Shown: positions 1 to 10,048, counted from the first letter of the stretch. The stretch is DNA of 35,722 nt from an uncultured Opitutia bacterium (GCA_903925205.1 CAIYEN010000232.1:1-35722), one strand, 5' to 3'. Made by a program: numbers and translations. Notes: generated by a model not told the origin, from the letters alone.

Positions 1-16
1 CCCTACCCAAGCCCTC

Positions 17-109
17 TAGGGACAGCACGCAGTGCTACCCCTACCCCGAGGTAAAAGGACAGCACGTGGTGCTGCCCCTACCCGAGGCAAGTGCTGTGCC
101 ACCCCGAGG
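17..109. repeat. Cluster of REP-like palindromic repeats
   Basis: Three imperfect copies of a short unit follow one another at about 17-51, 53-86 and 90-109. Each copy carries an AGCAC...GTGCT palindromic core, or half of one, and ends in a CCCGAGG box. The middle copy pairs GGACAGCAC with GTGCTGCCC. A related palindrome stands alone at 11720-11744, so this looks like a dispersed intergenic repeat family. No coding capacity is apparent. The function is unknown; REP-like elements often sit at gene ends, where they can affect mRNA stability or termination. Confidence 0.6.
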
Positions 110-111
110 CA

Positions 112-128
112 GGCGGGCGAAGCCCGCC
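112..128. other. GC-rich stem-loop upstream of nuoG
   Basis: GGCGGGC and GCCCGCC form a perfect 7-bp stem around a GAA loop. It is followed by a C-rich tract and not by a T-run, so it is not a classical intrinsic terminator. It may mark the end of a gene left of the window or belong to the adjacent repeat cluster. The rest of the leader up to nuoG is a pyrimidine-rich stretch in which I see no clear promoter. Confidence 0.35.
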
Positions 129-235
129 GCACAACCCCTTGTCCCCCTGTCCCCTGGCCAACCTGTCCCCTTTTTTGCCCTTTCCCCTTGCGGCAGGTAG
201 GGGGTGTCCTAACTTGCGGTTAACTTTCCAGACGC

Positions 236-1894
236 ATGGTCACGGACAACAAACCTTCTTTGGTCACCCTCAACGTCGATGGCGTCGAACACCAGGTCCC
301 CGCCGGGGCCAATCTGGTCGATGCGCTCGCCAAAATCGGCAAGGAAGTCCCCCACTATTGCTACCACCCGAAGCTCCCGGTGGCCGGCAACTGCCGCATG
401 TGCCTCGTGGAGCTGGGCTCCCCCCTCCGCGACCGTGCCACGAACGAGTTAGTCCTGGAGAATGGTAAGCCGAAGATCGGTTGGCAGCCGAAGCCGGCCA
501 TCGCCTGCGCCACCACGGTTTCCCCGGGTCTACACGTCCGCCTCGAGTCGCCCGGCGTCAAAGCCTGCCGCGAGGGCGTGACGGAGATGCTCCTGCTCAA
601 CCACCCGCTGGATTGCCCGATCTGCGACCAAGCCGGGGAGTGTAAACTACAAGAATATTCTGCGGAATACGGCCGTGGCGCCTCCCGCTACGTCGACGAA
701 AAGAACGCCAAGCCGAAGCACACCCGCCTCGGGCCACGCGTCACCCTCGACGACGAACGCTGCATCCTCTGCTCGCGCTGCGTGCGCTTCACCGCCGAGA
801 TCGCCAAGGACCCCGTCCTCGGCTTCGTGAACCGCGGTTCCTATAACACGCTGACCTGCTTCCCGGGCCGCGAGCTGGCGAACAACTACTCGCTCAACAC
901 GGTCGATATCTGCCCAGTGGGCGCGCTCACGAGCACCGACTTCCGCTTCAAGATGCGCGTCTGGTTCCTCAAGCAGACGGCGAGCATCGACACCGAATCC
1001 TCCGCGGGCGCCAACACGACCGTCTGGTCGCGCGAAGGGAAAATCTACCGCATCACCCCGCGCCAGAACGATGCCGTCAACGACACGTGGATGGCCGACT
1101 CCGGCCGCGAACTCTTCAAGGCCGTCGAGGCCCCGAACCGCATCACGCGCGCGACGGTAAAGACGTCCGCCGTGACGCTCGAAGCCGCCCTCACCGCCGC
1201 GGCCGAAGCGCTCGCCGCGGGCCCGCTCGCCATCGTCGGTTCCGCCCACGCTTCCGTCGAGGAACAGCGTACACTCGCGCACCTCGCCAAGCAGAAGGGC
1301 GCCAAGGTCTACATCCCCGCCCACCGCGGCGAAGGCGACGGCTTGCTGGTGTCCGCCGACCGCTCCCCGAATTTCCGTGGTGCCCTCGTCACCGGCCTCA
1401 CCGACCACGCCGCCGATGCGGACCTCAAGGCCCTCGCCGCCGACATCGACGCCGGCAAGGTGAAGTCCGTCCTCATCGTCCGCGAAGACGTCACCGCCTT
1501 CGGCCTGCCCGCTTCGACGCTCGCGAAGGTCCGTAGCGTCGTCCTCGCCACGCACCACGACGTCACCACCGCCGCCGCCGAGATTGTGCTACCGGTGCTG
1601 TCCGTCTTCGAACGCAGCGGGACTTTCGTGAACTGCCAGTTCCGCCTACAGGCCTTCGCCCAAGCCGTCCCCGGCCCGGCAGGCGTGCTACCCGACCTCC
1701 TCGTCCTCGCGAAGCTTGCGGGCGCCGACGCGGCCAGCATCTGGTCCGACCTCGCCGCCAACGTCCCTGCCCTCGCCGGCCTCAACGGTGCACTCCTCCC
1801 TGCGGGTGGCGTGCAACTCGACGGCACTGCTTGGTCCGCTCTTTCCTTCCCGGAAGGTAAACTGCTGAAGTTCGCCCCGGTCGCCCAAGCCTAA
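236..1894 (+). CDS. nuoG: NADH-quinone oxidoreductase subunit G (NuoG), short form
   Basis: This is the large iron-sulfur subunit of the peripheral arm of complex I, passing electrons from the NADH site towards quinone. The 552-residue protein starts with a 2Fe-2S ferredoxin domain (Cys42, Cys53, Cys56, Cys91). The His-Cys3 N5 cluster motif follows (His123, Cys127, Cys130, Cys136), then the N4 motif (Cys176, Cys179, Cys182, Cys226). The rest resembles a reduced molybdopterin-oxidoreductase-like domain. No cysteines suitable for an N7 cluster follow residue 226. The protein is much shorter than E. coli NuoG (about 900 aa) and Thermus Nqo3 (about 780 aa). The ATG at 236 has no evident Shine-Dalgarno sequence. 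nuoH starts 7 nt after the stop. Confidence 0.96.
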   Translation: MVTDNKPSLVTLNVDGVEHQVPAGANLVDALAKIGKEVPHYCYHPKLPVAGNCRMCLVELGSPLRDRATNELVLENGKPKIGWQPKPAIACATTVSPGLHVRLESPGVKACREGVTEMLLLNHPLDCPICDQAGECKLQEYSAEYGRGASRYVDEKNAKPKHTRLGPRVTLDDERCILCSRCVRFTAEIAKDPVLGFVNRGSYNTLTCFPGRELANNYSLNTVDICPVGALTSTDFRFKMRVWFLKQTASIDTESSAGANTTVWSREGKIYRITPRQNDAVNDTWMADSGRELFKAVEAPNRITRATVKTSAVTLEAALTAAAEALAAGPLAIVGSAHASVEEQRTLAHLAKQKGAKVYIPAHRGEGDGLLVSADRSPNFRGALVTGLTDHAADADLKALAADIDAGKVKSVLIVREDVTAFGLPASTLAKVRSVVLATHHDVTTAAAEIVLPVLSVFERSGTFVNCQFRLQAFAQAVPGPAGVLPDLLVLAKLAGADAASIWSDLAANVPALAGLNGALLPAGGVQLDGTAWSALSFPEGKLLKFAPVAQA

Positions 1895-1901
1895 GCCGAC
1901 C

Positions 1902-3002
1902 ATGGAACAGCTGCTCAACGACTTCCTCCTCTCGAAGGCTTGGTACTTCATCGCGGCCCGCGGGCTCACCGCGATTGTCATCCTGATGTCGATCGCCGCC
2001 TACGCGGTGCTCCTCGAACGCAAGGCCTCGGCGTGGATTCAAGGCCGGGTGGGCCCGAACCGCACCAACCACCCGCTCATCGCGTGGATTCCGTTCGTCG
2101 GCACGTTCCTCCAAAAGGGCGGCTTCATCCAGCCGGCGGCGGACGGACTTAAGTTCCTCTTTAAGGAAGACCCACTGCCTGGCCACGTCCGCAAGACGAC
2201 CTACATCCTGGCACCGATCGTCGCGCTCGCCCCTGCCCTCTTGGCACTCGTCATGTTGCCGTTCGGTCGCCTGCCGACCGGCGAAGTGATCACGCTCTGT
2301 CCCGGCGCCGACATCGGCGTCCTCTTCATGTTCGCGATCAGCTCGCTCGGCGTCTACGGCATCGCGCTCGCCGGGTGGTCTGCTAACTCGAAGTACCCCT
2401 TCCTCGGCGCCGTCCGCGGCTCGGCCCAGCTCATCTCCTACGAACTCGCGATGGGCCTCTCGGTGCTCACGGTCTTCCTGGCGACCGCCAAGCCCGACCA
2501 AGATAACGCACTGAGCCTCGTCTCGATGGTGGATGCTCAAACGGGTGTCTGGAATATCTTCTACCACCCGATCGCCGCGCTGGTCTTCCTCATCTGCATC
2601 TTTGCCGAAGCGAATCGCCACCCCTTCGACATGCCGGAATCCGAGACCGACCTCGTCGGCGGCTTCCACACCGAATACGGCTCGTTCAAGTTCGGCCTGT
2701 TCTTCGTCGCCGAGTACAGCCACATGATCATCGGCTCCTCGCTGTTCATCGTGATGTTCCTGGGCGGTTGGCACTTCGTACCAGGCGTACCGACCGTGGG
2801 CAGTGGCCTGATCGCATCCCTCTTCGGCGTGGCGTGGTTCTTCTTCAAACTCTGCGCTTTCCTCTTCTTCTTCGTCTGGGTTCGCTGGACGATTCCTCGC
2901 TTCCGTTATGACCAAGTCATGCGGATTGGCTGGCGCGTACTCCTACCCGTCGCCGTCCTCAACCTCCTCGCCTACTTCCTCTGGTACGCCGTCAAAGGCT
3001 AA
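1902..3002 (+). CDS. nuoH: NADH-quinone oxidoreductase subunit H (NuoH)
   Basis: This membrane subunit of complex I joins the peripheral arm to the proton-pumping arm and lines the quinone chamber. The 366-residue protein is strongly hydrophobic with about eight or nine transmembrane helices. It has the family signatures ERKASAWIQGRVGPNR near residue 40, RGSAQLISYE in the middle, and the acidic quinone-site loop EANRHPFDMPE with the following GFHTEYGS segment. The length is slightly above the usual 325-350 aa. It lies between nuoG and nuoI with gaps of 7 and 8 nt, so the three genes are very probably cotranscribed. Confidence 0.97.
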   Translation: MEQLLNDFLLSKAWYFIAARGLTAIVILMSIAAYAVLLERKASAWIQGRVGPNRTNHPLIAWIPFVGTFLQKGGFIQPAADGLKFLFKEDPLPGHVRKTTYILAPIVALAPALLALVMLPFGRLPTGEVITLCPGADIGVLFMFAISSLGVYGIALAGWSANSKYPFLGAVRGSAQLISYELAMGLSVLTVFLATAKPDQDNALSLVSMVDAQTGVWNIFYHPIAALVFLICIFAEANRHPFDMPESETDLVGGFHTEYGSFKFGLFFVAEYSHMIIGSSLFIVMFLGGWHFVPGVPTVGSGLIASLFGVAWFFFKLCAFLFFFVWVRWTIPRFRYDQVMRIGWRVLLPVAVLNLLAYFLWYAVKG

Positions 3003-3010
3003 ACACACCC

Positions 3011-3556
<546 letters not shown>

Positions 3557-3694
3557 GTTCTCTCTGTGCGTACCAGCGCTGCGCGGTCAGGTGACCAAGC
3601 GACCGCGTGCACGTTGCCCATTTGTCACTCTCCCACGCCTTCCCCGCGACAGGCGTAGTTTGCTTTTCAGAACCTTCTCCCTTTTATCACCCGC

Positions 3695-4774
3695 ATGTCC
3701 TCTCTCTTTTCTCCGCTTAAAGTCGGTGCCCTCACGCTCCCGAACCGCGTGCTGATGGCCCCGCTCACGCGTTGCCGCGCCGAAGGCGCCAACGTTCCGA
3801 CCGCCCTGATGGCTGAATACTACGCCCAGCGGGCGTCCGCCGGCTTGATCATCGCCGAAGCGACGACCGTGAGCCCCCGCGGCCACGGCTACCCGAACAC
3901 CCCGGGCATCTACACCGACGAACAGGTCGCCGGCTGGAAACTGGTCACCGATGCCGTGCACGCCAAGGGCGGCCGCATCTTCCTGCAGCTCTGGCACGTC
4001 GGCCGCATCTCGCACCCAGACTACCAGCCCAACGGCGAACTCCCGGTGGCCCCTTCGGCCATCGCGCCGAAGGGCCAGCTCTGGACCGGGAAGGCCATGG
4101 CCGACTATGTCGTACCGCGCGCCCTGCGCACCGAGGAAATGCCTGGTATCGTGGCCGAATACGTCCGCGGGGCTCGCCTCGCCAAGCAGGCCGGCTTCGA
4201 CGGCGTCGAAATCCACAACGCCAACGGCTACCTCCTCGACCAGTTCCTGCGTGATGGTACCAATAAGCGTGCAGACGGTTACGGTGGCTCGGTCGAGAAC
4301 CGCGCCCGCCTCACCTTGGAAGTCACCGCCGCCGTCGTCTCCGTCTGGGGCTCCGACCGCGTCGGCATCCGTCTCTCCCCCGGCGGCGTGTTCAACGATA
4401 TGCATGACTCCGACCCGCAGCGCACCTTCAGCTACGTCCTCGGCGAACTCTCCAAACTCGAGCTCGCCTATGCGCACGTCACCCGCGTGACGGCTCAGGA
4501 CATCGCGCACGGCGCCAAGGACGGCGTCGGCCCCAAGGAGCTGCGTCATTGCTTCAAGGGCGTGCTCATCACGGCGGGCGGCTTTGACCGCCCCCAAGGC
4601 GATGCGGCCATCCACGAGGGCTGGGCGGATGCGATTGCCTTCGGTGTCCCCTTCCTGTCCAACCCCGATCTCCCGAGCCGCCTCGAAAAAGGCCTCGGGC
4701 TGAACACCCCCGACGAAGGCACCTTCTACGCCTCCGGCGCTAAAGGCTATACCGACTACCCGTTCGCCCAGTAG
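3695..4774 (+). CDS. Alkene reductase, Old Yellow Enzyme family (NemA-like)
   Basis: This is a probable FMN-dependent, NAD(P)H-using ene-reductase that reduces activated C=C bonds or nitro compounds in the cytoplasm. The 359-residue protein matches the single TIM-barrel domain length. Visible motifs are PLTRCR with Thr25 near the flavin, QLWHVGR around residues 98-104, and the substrate-anchoring His174 and Asn177 with proton-donor Tyr179 in HNANGYLLDQF. DGYGGSVENR follows at 194-203, and Arg225 and the AGG at 294-296 lie at the FMN phosphate site. Residue 318 is Val in FGVPFLSNPDLP, where many relatives have Arg. The C-terminal TFYASGAKGYTDYPF is typical of NemA-like enzymes. It appears monocistronic, with a hairpin just downstream. 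The physiological substrate cannot be read from the sequence. Confidence 0.93.
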   Translation: MSSLFSPLKVGALTLPNRVLMAPLTRCRAEGANVPTALMAEYYAQRASAGLIIAEATTVSPRGHGYPNTPGIYTDEQVAGWKLVTDAVHAKGGRIFLQLWHVGRISHPDYQPNGELPVAPSAIAPKGQLWTGKAMADYVVPRALRTEEMPGIVAEYVRGARLAKQAGFDGVEIHNANGYLLDQFLRDGTNKRADGYGGSVENRARLTLEVTAAVVSVWGSDRVGIRLSPGGVFNDMHDSDPQRTFSYVLGELSKLELAYAHVTRVTAQDIAHGAKDGVGPKELRHCFKGVLITAGGFDRPQGDAAIHEGWADAIAFGVPFLSNPDLPSRLEKGLGLNTPDEGTFYASGAKGYTDYPFAQ

Positions 4775-4781
4775 CCGGGCA

Positions 4782-4801
4782 GGCGACCCAGGGTCGTCTT
4801 T
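4782..4801 (+). terminator. Probable intrinsic terminator of the alkene reductase gene
   Basis: GGCGAC and GTCGTC can form a 6-bp stem (one G-T pair) around a 5-nt loop, followed by TTT. It begins 8 nt after the stop codon of the upstream gene. The T-run is short, so the strength is uncertain. Confidence 0.45.
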
Positions 4802-4923
4802 CATGAACGGATTTGAAGCCGCCACACCTACGGTCGACTCCGCGTCCGGCCACTTCCCTCTTCCCTCCCCGCAAGGTCAGGGCTAGAAGTGCTTGAGCAC
4901 CTCCGGGTGCCCTCCGAGTCCAC

Positions 4924-6633
4924 ATGTCCGTCCCTCCCCCCATTCCGTCCCCGACCGACCGTCCGCTCGCTCCGACCTACATCATCGGACATAAGAACCC
5001 GGACGCGGATGCGATTTGCTCGGCGATGGCTTATGCGGCCTTCAAGGAAGCGTCGGGTCAGACCGGTTACGTCGCCGCCCGTTGCGGCAATTCCAACGCG
5101 CGCATCGATGCCATCCTGAATCGCTTCGGCGCGACGCTGCCGGAATTCGTCGGCGACGTCACCCCGCGCGTCGAAGACATCATGCAGCGCAACCCGTATG
5201 TCGTCTCCGTCGACGACACCTGCGCCCGCGCCCTCGAGCTCCTCGACTTGCACGACGTCCGGGCCCTGCCGGTCCTCGACCGTGAAGGCCGCCTCGACGG
5301 CTACGTATCTATCTTCGGCCTGGGCGACTACTTCATCCCGAAGCCCAAGCGTGCGACGTCGATGCGCAAGGTGCAGAGCTCGATTGCCGCCATCATCCGT
5401 TCCATCGGTGGCACCGAGGTCATCGCCTTCGACCAAGCCGCCGTCGATGAGCTCTATGTGCGCGTCGCCGCCATGGAACTCGAGTCCTTCGGCAAGTCCG
5501 CGACCGCGGAAGGCATCCCGAACAACAAGAGCATCATCGTCGTAGGCGACCGAGACGACGTGCATCGCCGGGCTATCAGCATGGGCGTGCGTCTCATCAT
5601 CGTCACTGGCGGCCACCGCATGAAGCCCGAGACGCTCGCCCTCGCCCAAGACGCCAAGGTCTCCGTCGCCTATGCCGACACCGACAGTGCCACGACGGCT
5701 TGGGCCGTGCGCGCCGCCACCCTCATCGGCGGCCTCGTCCAGCGCGATGCCCCGCGCTTCAGTCCACAGGAGAAGCTCGGCGTCATCCGCCGACGCATCA
5801 TCCAGTCCAACGCGCTAATCTACCATGTCATCGACGAGGACGCCCGCCTCGTCGGCGTATTCTCGAAGTCCGATATCCTGAAGCCGGTACGGACCCGCTT
5901 GGTGCTGGTCGACCACAACGAGCTCTCGCAGGCCGTCGATGGCGCCAACGAAGTCGAGATTGCGGAAGTCGTCGACCACCACCGCCTCGGCAACCCGCAC
6001 ACCACGCAGCCGATTCTCTTCCTGAACCGTCCGCTCGGCTCCACCTGCTCGATCGTGGCCGACATGTTCCGCACCGCGGGGCTCACGCCGAACCCGCAAA
6101 TCGCGGGGCTGATGATGTGCGGGATTATTTCGGACACGCTCCTGCTGCAAAGCCCGACGACGACGCCGCTGGACGTCTCGCTGCTCGCTTGGCTGACCCG
6201 TATCGCCGACGCCGATCCGCGCGCGCTGGCCGACATGATCTTCAACGCGGGCTCGGTGCTCTCGACGCTCTCGCCCGACGCCGCGGTCCGCGTCGACTGC
6301 AAGCTCTACAACGAAGGCGACAAGCGCTTCTCCGTCGCCCAGGTCGAAGAACTCGGGTTCAATAACTTCTGGAAGTGCAGCGATAGCCTACTCGAGTCCC
6401 TCGAGAAATATCGCCGTGAAAACGGGTTACACTTCACCTGCCTGCTCGTGACCGACATCGACACGCAAGGGTCGCTCTTATTAGTCCGCGGCGACCCCGA
6501 CATCCTCCAAGGGATCACGTATTCACCCAAGACCCCGCCGTATATCTTCGACTTGCCTGGCATCGTCAGCCGAAAGAAGCAGCTCATGCCCTTCTTGGCC
6601 GGCTTGCTGAACCAGTCCGCGAACCAAGCATGA
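4924..6633 (+). CDS. Putative manganese-dependent inorganic pyrophosphatase with CBS and DRTGG domains
   Basis: This is a family II (DHH) pyrophosphatase, hydrolysing PPi to phosphate in the cytoplasm, with a built-in nucleotide-sensing module. The 569-residue protein begins with the DHH metal motif GHKNPDADA (His23, Asp27, Asp29). This is interrupted by CBS domain 1 (about 80-130), a DRTGG domain (about 150-260, including GDRDDVHRRAISMG) and CBS domain 2 (about 275-322). The catalytic part resumes with the DHH triad Asp351-His352-His353, RPLGSTCSIVADMF and CGIISDTLLLQSPTTT, and ends in a DHHA2 domain. In this family the CBS pair binds adenine nucleotides to tune activity. The stop codon overlaps the RNase R start by 4 nt (ATGA), implying translational coupling. 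Upstream, small hairpins occur around 4889-4910. Confidence 0.94.
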   Translation: MSVPPPIPSPTDRPLAPTYIIGHKNPDADAICSAMAYAAFKEASGQTGYVAARCGNSNARIDAILNRFGATLPEFVGDVTPRVEDIMQRNPYVVSVDDTCARALELLDLHDVRALPVLDREGRLDGYVSIFGLGDYFIPKPKRATSMRKVQSSIAAIIRSIGGTEVIAFDQAAVDELYVRVAAMELESFGKSATAEGIPNNKSIIVVGDRDDVHRRAISMGVRLIIVTGGHRMKPETLALAQDAKVSVAYADTDSATTAWAVRAATLIGGLVQRDAPRFSPQEKLGVIRRRIIQSNALIYHVIDEDARLVGVFSKSDILKPVRTRLVLVDHNELSQAVDGANEVEIAEVVDHHRLGNPHTTQPILFLNRPLGSTCSIVADMFRTAGLTPNPQIAGLMMCGIISDTLLLQSPTTTPLDVSLLAWLTRIADADPRALADMIFNAGSVLSTLSPDAAVRVDCKLYNEGDKRFSVAQVEELGFNNFWKCSDSLLESLEKYRRENGLHFTCLLVTDIDTQGSLLLVRGDPDILQGITYSPKTPPYIFDLPGIVSRKKQLMPFLAGLLNQSANQA

Positions 6634-8912
6634 ACGCCGAAGAAGCGATGCTGGAGTTCATGGGACGGCCCGAGTACGTCCCCATGAAGCTCGAAGCCAT
6701 CATGCAGGCCATCGGCGGCGATAAGTCCGACCTCCGCCAGATGCGGAAGGTGATTCCCGGCCTCATCCGCTCAGGCGCCATCGCCGTCAAGGACCGCGAG
6801 CTCCTCATGTTGCCTTCGGGCAAGCTGCTCCCCGAAGGCACGATTCTGTTCCGCCAAAGCGGCTCCGCCCGCGTGGTCTTCACGCCGGAACCTGGCCAGA
6901 AGGCCCGCGACCCCGTCCATATTGAAGCCAAGGACACTGGCGTCGCCCTCCACGGCGACAAAGTCGTCATCAAGCTCAACCAAACCCGCCGCGAACGCGA
7001 CCACGAGGATTGGGGCACAGGCACGGTCGTCCGCGTCACCAAGCGCGCGCTCACGTCCCTGACGGGCACCTTGCGCCGCACGCGCTTGGTTTGGTTCGTC
7101 GTCCCCGATGATCCCCGCATCTCGCGCGACATCGTCGTCCGCGACCCGATCCGCGCTGGCCTCAAGCCCGTGCCCAAGGAAGAAGATAAAGTCGTCGTCC
7201 GCCTCGACGCCTGGGAGCGCCGCAACATGAGCCCCACCGGCACGGTGACCGAAGTGCTGGGCGTCACCCACACGCCGATGGCCGAGTACCTCGCCATCCT
7301 GCGTCGCTATAGCCTCAACCCCGAATTCCCGCCGGCCGTCTCTTCGGAGGCAAACTCCTTCGGCTCAAAGGTCCGGGCCGACGACCTCTCCGGCCGCGAA
7401 GACTTCCGCACCATCCCGACGATCACCATCGATCCGGATGACGCGAAGGACTTCGACGACGCGCTCTCAGTGCAGCGTCTGCCGAACGGGAACCTGCGTT
7501 TCGGCATCCACATCGCGGATGTGTCGCACTACGTGAAGCCCGGCTCGCCACTCGACACCGAAGCCAAGGAACGCGGCAACTCGACCTACCTCGTCGGTAC
7601 GGTGATCCCGATGCTCCCGCACGCCCTCTCCAGCGGCCTCTGCTCACTCGTCGAAGCGGAAAATCGCTTGGTCAAGACGGTCATCTGCGAATTCTCGCCT
7701 GACGCCAAACTCGTGAAGACGGAGTTCGCGAACTCGGTCATCTCGAGCCGCAAGCGCCTGACGTATAAGCAAGCCTACGCGTTCCTCCGCGGCGACACCA
7801 ACGAGGCCATTCGTGCCCTCCCCGCCCCGCCGCCGCACCAGACCGGTTCGCCCGGCCGGCCGCTGGCCGAACTCACCGACGCCGAACTCGACCTCATCCG
7901 CACGATGATTGCGGACCTCTGGTCCGTCGGTAAGGTCCTCCGCGCCGAACGCTTCCGCATCGGGGCCCTCGACCTCGACATGAAGGAGATCAAGATCTAC
8001 TGCGATAAGGATGGCTGGGCCGACCGCACCGTGGTGGTCGAGCACGACGAGTCCCACCAACTCGTGGAAGAGTTCATGTTGCTCGCCAACGAGACGGTCG
8101 CCAAGGCCCTCGACCAAGCGAAGATCCCCCACGTTTGCCGAGTCCACGACGAACCCGACCCCGAAAAGCTGCAGGCCCTGCGCGACCAACTCGCGGTCGA
8201 TGGACTCAAGGTCGGTGACCTCACCGAGCGCAAGGAGATGGTCAAGCTGCTCGCGCTGCTCAAGACGCGCGAAGACGGCTATACGATTCGCATCCAACTG
8301 CTCCGCTCGCTCAAGCAAGCCTGCTACCGCGCTTCGCCCGACGGCCACTTCGGCCTCGCCAAGCGCCACTACTCGCACTTCACGTCACCGATCCGCCGCT
8401 ACGCCGATCTCCTCGAACACCGCATCTTCGACGCCTATATCGCCAAGCACGGCGTCCCCTCCGCACCGAAGGACCCGATTCGCTCGCCCGGCATCGGCGA
8501 ACTCGCACGTGCCTGCGAGCACATCTCCATCACCGAACGCAATAGCTCCGAAGCGGAACGCGACTCCGTGAAGATCAAGCTCCTCGAACTCTTCGAGCGG
8601 GAAGTCGAGCGCAAGGACAAGCGCCCCTTCGAGGCCATGATTACCGAGGTCAAGCCCCATGGCCTGATGGTCGAACTGACCGCCTCGCAGGCCTATGGCC
8701 TCGTGCACATGTCGACCCTGACGGACGACTACTACCGCATGAACGACGCCGGCACCGCCTTGCGGGGCAGCCGGACTGGCCGCGTCTTCATGGCTGGCGG
8801 CACGATTCAAGTCACCGTCGACCGCGTCGACCGCTTCAAGCGCCAGGTGGACTTCCGCCTCTACGACGACCGCCAGCCGAAAGTCCGCCCGCCCGACCGT
8901 CGACGCGGCTGA
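6630..8912 (+). CDS. rnr: Ribonuclease R (RNB-family 3'-5' exoribonuclease)
   Basis: RNase R is a processive hydrolytic 3'-5' exoribonuclease that degrades structured RNA. The 760-residue protein has an N-terminal winged-helix-like region, cold-shock-like RNA-binding domains, the RNB catalytic domain and a C-terminal S1 domain (about 665-745, followed by a short basic tail). The four metal-binding aspartates are seen in DPDDAKDFDDA: Asp268, Asp274, Asp276, Asp277. The conserved FTSPIRRYADL segment lies at about 584-594. The length fits RNase R (about 700-810 aa) better than RNase II (about 640 aa). The ATG overlaps the stop of the upstream pyrophosphatase, so the two genes form an operon. Confidence 0.95.
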   Translation: MNAEEAMLEFMGRPEYVPMKLEAIMQAIGGDKSDLRQMRKVIPGLIRSGAIAVKDRELLMLPSGKLLPEGTILFRQSGSARVVFTPEPGQKARDPVHIEAKDTGVALHGDKVVIKLNQTRRERDHEDWGTGTVVRVTKRALTSLTGTLRRTRLVWFVVPDDPRISRDIVVRDPIRAGLKPVPKEEDKVVVRLDAWERRNMSPTGTVTEVLGVTHTPMAEYLAILRRYSLNPEFPPAVSSEANSFGSKVRADDLSGREDFRTIPTITIDPDDAKDFDDALSVQRLPNGNLRFGIHIADVSHYVKPGSPLDTEAKERGNSTYLVGTVIPMLPHALSSGLCSLVEAENRLVKTVICEFSPDAKLVKTEFANSVISSRKRLTYKQAYAFLRGDTNEAIRALPAPPPHQTGSPGRPLAELTDAELDLIRTMIADLWSVGKVLRAERFRIGALDLDMKEIKIYCDKDGWADRTVVVEHDESHQLVEEFMLLANETVAKALDQAKIPHVCRVHDEPDPEKLQALRDQLAVDGLKVGDLTERKEMVKLLALLKTREDGYTIRIQLLRSLKQACYRASPDGHFGLAKRHYSHFTSPIRRYADLLEHRIFDAYIAKHGVPSAPKDPIRSPGIGELARACEHISITERNSSEAERDSVKIKLLELFEREVERKDKRPFEAMITEVKPHGLMVELTASQAYGLVHMSTLTDDYYRMNDAGTALRGSRTGRVFMAGGTIQVTVDRVDRFKRQVDFRLYDDRQPKVRPPDRRRG

Positions 8913-8962
8913 GCCGACCGTTTTGGGATTGCCTGAGGGTTGGTACAAGAAACGCTCAAGGC

Positions 8963-10036
8963 ATGCCCCTGCCCCGCCCCCTCATCCTGGCGTGCCTCTT
9001 GCTACTCGGCCTCCGGCCGACCCCTGCGTCCGCCCAAGCTACGCCGACGACGGGGCAGCCAGCCGTCACGACGGAGGCCGCCAAAGCCCAAGCGGAGGCC
9101 GAGAAGAAGGAGGAGGAACGCTTCCTGGCGATGGTCAAGCGCTTCAAGGAGATGCCCCAGCTCGAAGGCAAGGTGACGTTGACGAAGGCCAAGGCGACCT
9201 TGCAGCTCAAGGAAGGCTATCGGTTCATCGGCAAGGACGACGCAGCCTTCATCCTCTCCGACATCTGGCGCAACCCGAAGGAAGCCATCCGCGGCGTCGA
9301 CGGTATCATCGTGCCCAAGGGCTTCAACCCCTTCCGAGAGGAGGCCTGGTGCGTGGTCGTCTCCTACGACAAGTGCGGTTACGTGAAGGACGACGACGCA
9401 GCGGAGATCGATGCGAAGAAGTTGCTCAGCGCTTTCCATGAACACGAAGAAGAAGTCAACGAAGCCCGTAAAAAACGCGGTTACGACGAACTCTGGTGTG
9501 TGGACTGGGCCGAGAACCCCCATTACGACAAGGCCCGTCACATCATCTTCTGGGCCAAGCGGCTCTCGTCGGTGCGCGCCGGTACCGACCACGACACGCT
9601 GAACTACGACGCCCGTTGCCTCGGCCGCCGCGGCCTGCTCTCGCTCAACGCGGTCGCGAGTATGAAGCAGCTCCCCGAGATCAGGGCAGCGATGGAAGGC
9701 ATTATTCCGCAGGCCAACTTCGACGCTGGGGAGACGTACGCCGACTTCAACGCGAGCACCGACCATGTCGCCGAATACACCGTCCTCGGCATCGTCGCCG
9801 CCGGCGCGGCCGCCAAGCTCCTCGGCAAGGGCGCTTTCCTCGTGGTGCTGCTGAAGTTCGGCAAGTTCCTGCTCATTCCGGTCATCGCTGGCTGGAAATA
9901 TATCGTGCAAGGGAGCCGCTGGGTCTGGGCGAAAATCACCGGAACCAAGCCCGTGCCGCCAGCGGCAGCCGAGACCAAGGCCTTGGATGCGCCCGCCGCC
10001 GCGGAACCACCCAAGCAAGATCCACCCGCGAATTGA
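8963..10036 (+). CDS. DUF2167 family predicted membrane-anchored protein
   Basis: The 357-residue product has an N-terminal signal peptide ending near PASAQA (residues 1-26), a charged Ala/Glu/Lys-rich linker, and a domain with DUF2167 hallmarks. These are EGYRFIGKDDAAFIL near 83, WCVVVSYDKCGYVKDDDA near 128, WAENPHYDKARHIIFWAKRL near 181, and LNYDARCLGRRGLLSLNAVA near 213. A hydrophobic stretch around 270-315 probably anchors it in the membrane. The tail is Pro/Ala-rich. The family has no established biochemical function. It starts 50 nt after rnr and ends 12 nt from a convergent glycosyltransferase gene. The family call is from remembered motifs. Confidence 0.85.
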   Translation: MPLPRPLILACLLLLGLRPTPASAQATPTTGQPAVTTEAAKAQAEAEKKEEERFLAMVKRFKEMPQLEGKVTLTKAKATLQLKEGYRFIGKDDAAFILSDIWRNPKEAIRGVDGIIVPKGFNPFREEAWCVVVSYDKCGYVKDDDAAEIDAKKLLSAFHEHEEEVNEARKKRGYDELWCVDWAENPHYDKARHIIFWAKRLSSVRAGTDHDTLNYDARCLGRRGLLSLNAVASMKQLPEIRAAMEGIIPQANFDAGETYADFNASTDHVAEYTVLGIVAAGAAAKLLGKGAFLVVLLKFGKFLLIPVIAGWKYIVQGSRWVWAKITGTKPVPPAAAETKALDAPAAAEPPKQDPPAN

Positions 10037-10048
10037 GCCGGGCCGACC

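Noticed and set aside
647-1558. Long antisense open frames over nuoG (and similar ones over most genes).
   Set aside because: They are mirror frames produced by high third-position GC, and their products have low-complexity, unrecognisable sequences.
3557-3694. A promoter for the alkene reductase gene.
   Set aside because: No -35/-10 pair with acceptable spacing could be distinguished in this short gap.
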